Assembly (NCBI GenBank): GCA_026989715.1
Contig: JALSIU010000107.1
Coordinates: 1-23,775 of the forward strand
From: Methylomonas sp.
GTDB taxonomy: Bacteria; Pseudomonadota; Gammaproteobacteria; Methylococcales; Methylomonadaceae
Direction: 5' to 3'
DNA: 23,775 bases
Part shown: positions 21,994-23,775 of the stretch, piece after piece
Position numbering within the stretch: the first letter of the stretch is position 1
Layout of the letters: every line of letters begins with the position of its first letter
Notes under the pieces: model-generated
Told to the model about the DNA's origin: nothing
Database searches by the model: none
The model's input: only the letters and a program-made list of their open reading frames with translations
Position numbers and translations under genes: made by a program

Positions 21994-22770
21994 TTAGTGA
22001 TCTTCATGCGCCATACTAAGATATACGATGGTCAACACCATAAAGATGAATGCTTGAAGCGTAATAATCAAAATATGAAATACTGCCCATGGAAAACTGA
22101 GCAATGGCTGAATGTACCAAGGCAATAAGGCAATCAATATAAAAATCAACTCCCCTGCATAAAGATTACCAAATAACCGCAAAGCAAGTGAAATAGGCTT
22201 TGCAATTTCTTCAACCACTTTCAATAATAAGTTAAACGGCATCATCCATGGGCCAAAAGGCGTACAGGTCAACTCTTTAGCAAAGCCTAAAACACCTTTA
22301 ATTTTTATACTATAAAAGATAATCAAAGCAAATACACTGATTGATAATGCAAAGGTAGCATTTAAATCAGTACTGGGTACTACACGCATATATTCCATAC
22401 CCATCATGCTTGAAACAGCCGGCAAGATATCCACGGGAAATAAATCCATAAAGTTCCACATAAATACCCAGATGAAAATTGTTAATGCAAGCGGAGCGAT
22501 AAGCGGGCTTTTACCATGAAAAGTATCTTTAACTTGTTGGTCAACAAACTCAATAATCATTTCAACAAAAGCTTGCCCCGTACTAGGCACACCTACCGTT
22601 GCTTTTTCAGCTGCAGATTTAAAGTACCACACAAACAGCGCACCTAAAACAGCAGAGAAAAATAAGGTATCTAAATGTAACGACCAAAAACCTTCGCCTA
22701 CTGACAACGGTGTGAGATGGTGAACAATATATCCTGTCGCGCCTTCCGCCGCATGAGCCTCAGTAGCCAT
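21994..22770 (-). CDS. atpB: F1Fo ATP synthase subunit a
   Basis: A 258-residue membrane stator that carries the proton half-channels. Hydrophobic segments recur from about residue 30 to the end, with five to six membrane helices. The essential arginine is R198 in ISLALRLFGNLYAGELIF. The preceding PFNLLLKVVEEIAKPIS and the C-terminal LQAFIFMVLTIVYLSMAHEDH are typical. It follows atpI by 24 bp and precedes atpE by 53 bp; no hairpin is seen in that gap. Confidence 0.98.
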   Translation of the reverse strand: MATEAHAAEGATGYIVHHLTPLSVGEGFWSLHLDTLFFSAVLGALFVWYFKSAAEKATVGVPSTGQAFVEMIIEFVDQQVKDTFHGKSPLIAPLALTIFIWVFMWNFMDLFPVDILPAVSSMMGMEYMRVVPSTDLNATFALSISVFALIIFYSIKIKGVLGFAKELTCTPFGPWMMPFNLLLKVVEEIAKPISLALRLFGNLYAGELIFILIALLPWYIQPLLSFPWAVFHILIITLQAFIFMVLTIVYLSMAHEDH

Positions 22771-22794
22771 TTTTCCTCGCTTTCTTAAACTAAA

Positions 22795-23163
22795 TTAATA
22801 TATACGTACTAATAACGCAAACCAAAAAACTGTCAATGCTGACACATAGGTCATCAACACTGCAAAAATATCAATATTGGGATCTTGGAAAATCATAGCA
22901 AATATTGCTGCAGTAATAATTAACTTCCCAGACTCCCCTGCATAAAATGAGCGCACTACTTTTCTTGCCTCTTGCCCTTTATGCTTACCGACTTTCTGTG
23001 CAAAATAAAAATTCGGTATCAATACGGCTAAACCACCATAAATGGCTGATTTAGCACTGAGTTCATTACCAAAAATATAAAAACAAATGACTGCAAATAA
23101 TACAATTGCGGCCTGCCCTAGTAGAACTTTACTAACAACTGAGAGCTTACGTAATTTTTTCAC
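22795..23163 (-). CDS. atpI: ATP synthase protein I (GTG start)
   Basis: A 122-residue small membrane protein at the head of the atp operon, thought to help assemble the c ring or to handle Mg2+. It has four hydrophobic stretches (about 12-30, 36-53, 73-92 and 97-117) and a basic N-terminus MKKLRKLSVVSKVLLGQ. The initiation codon is GTG at 23163-23161, with no clear Shine-Dalgarno, consistent with low expression. The promoter lies about 20 bp upstream, so the leader is very short. Confidence 0.92.
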   Translation of the reverse strand: MKKLRKLSVVSKVLLGQAAIVLFAVICFYIFGNELSAKSAIYGGLAVLIPNFYFAQKVGKHKGQEARKVVRSFYAGESGKLIITAAIFAMIFQDPNIDIFAVLMTYVSALTVFWFALLVRIY

Positions 23164-23189
23164 AAAGAACCAGATAAAATAATAGAAAG

Positions 23190-23218
23190 ATTATAGCTAG
23201 CAGAACACATTTAAGCAA
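23190..23218 (-). promoter_or_regulatory. Sigma70 promoter of the atp operon
   Basis: On the minus strand a -35 TTGCTT (23218-23213) is separated by exactly 17 bp from a perfect -10 TATAAT (23195-23190). The start point would be near 23183, some 20 nt before the atpI GTG. It lies in the 145-bp gap after parB, where no clear terminator for parB is visible. Confidence 0.7.
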
Positions 23219-23308
23219 GTAAGGATTTAATCTGTCTCAGACTCTAGTTGAGTACGATACAACAATTACCGCAATACAAATTTGCCAAAAAGTCTTAAAC
23301 CTCAGCTT

Positions 23309-23775
23309 TTATATTGAAAAGTCTTTTTTTATATCAAACTTGGCAACAATTCCGTCTAACTCTTCAAGGCTACCGTAATTTATCACAACCATCCCTTGCC
23401 CATTATTTTTATGCTTAATGGTTGTTTTAGCACCAAGGAAGTCACTCATAACCTCCTGCAAACGCAAAGTATCTCTATCAACATTTGGTTTAGATTTTTG
23501 CCCGGAAACTTTATCGCTATTGTCTTGCTGTGCTTGCTTAACTAAATGCTCGGTTACTCGAACTGACAATTCTTCTTCCACTACTTTCTTTGCCAAACTA
23601 ATTTGCCTTTCAGTTGGCAAGCTTAACAAAGCGCGTGCATGCCCCATGCCAAGTTGCCGCTTAGCAACAAAACGCTTTACTGCAGCATCCAAATCATTTA
23701 AACGCAATGCATTAGTAATGCTTGCTCTTGACTTACCGACTGCATCAGCAATTTGTTGGTGCGTCAAATCAAATT
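23309..23775 (-). CDS. parB: Chromosome-partitioning protein ParB, 5' end outside the window
   Basis: The C-terminal 155 or so residues of ParB, the parS-binding CTPase that loads SMC and works with ParA. The visible part starts inside the helix-turn-helix (FDLTHQQIADAVGKSRASITNALRL) and continues through LGMGHARALLSLPTERQISLAKKVVEEELSVR. After a charged linker it ends in the C-terminal dimerisation domain (SDFLGAKTTIKHKNNGQGMVVINYGSLEELDGIVAKF). The frame is open to the window edge at 23775, so the TTG at 23767 is an internal Leu, not a start. ParB upstream of atpI is the standard gammaproteobacterial order. Confidence 0.96.
   Translation of the reverse strand, partial: FDLTHQQIADAVGKSRASITNALRLNDLDAAVKRFVAKRQLGMGHARALLSLPTERQISLAKKVVEEELSVRVTEHLVKQAQQDNSDKVSGQKSKPNVDRDTLRLQEVMSDFLGAKTTIKHKNNGQGMVVINYGSLEELDGIVAKFDIKKDFSI

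Noticed and set aside
1..23775. CRISPR array, rRNA, prophage, toxin-antitoxin or defence genes
   Set aside because: No regularly spaced direct repeats, rRNA sequence or recognisable proteins of these classes were found on either strand.

Overview
The window is AT-rich gammaproteobacterial chromosome. The two housekeeping blocks have the gene order found in Pseudomonas-like genomes, and the protein sequences are clearly gammaproteobacterial. Base composition and gene content would fit an AT-rich marine or methanotroph-like lineage, but nothing here fixes the genus.

Layout. (1) 1-545: a low-density end with the tail of an unrecognised ORF, a 16-bp inverted repeat and a minus-strand tRNA-Pro(GGG) with its terminator. 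(2) 549-7882, all minus strand, read from right to left: thrS - infC - rpmI - rplT - pheS - pheT - ihfA - merR-like regulator. This is the translation-factor/aminoacyl-tRNA synthetase cluster. It has a promoter and a leader terminator in front of thrS, a non-standard ATC start for infC, and an intrinsic terminator between rplT and pheS. (3) 8197-12924, plus strand: an accessory island. It opens with a GFA-family (CENP-V/GFA zinc fold) pseudogene broken by a one-base frameshift and by a 101-bp MITE-like element. Next come an outer-membrane beta-barrel protein, a lipoprotein and a large secreted M35-type (aspzincin, peptidyl-Lys endopeptidase-like) metalloprotease with four tandem PPC domains. 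(4) 12931-23775, minus strand, read from right to left: parB (cut by the window edge) - atpI - atpB - atpE - atpF - atpH - atpA - atpG - atpD - atpC - terminator - glmU - glmS. This is the classical parB/atp/glm order: F1Fo ATP synthase followed by UDP-GlcNAc synthesis.

How the genes work together. The minus-strand genes are core functions: tRNA charging, initiation, ribosomal proteins, IHF, ATP synthesis and cell-wall precursor supply. The plus-strand island is the only accessory part. Its most interesting feature is that the lipoprotein (9654-10217) is essentially a free-standing, membrane-anchored copy of the propeptide-like N-terminal domain of the protease encoded immediately downstream. 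This suggests a paired protease and inhibitor/chaperone/self-protection module, which is an inference. The clearest DNA-level event is the MITE insertion: removing the element plus one 3-bp target duplication rejoins the GFA reading frame exactly.
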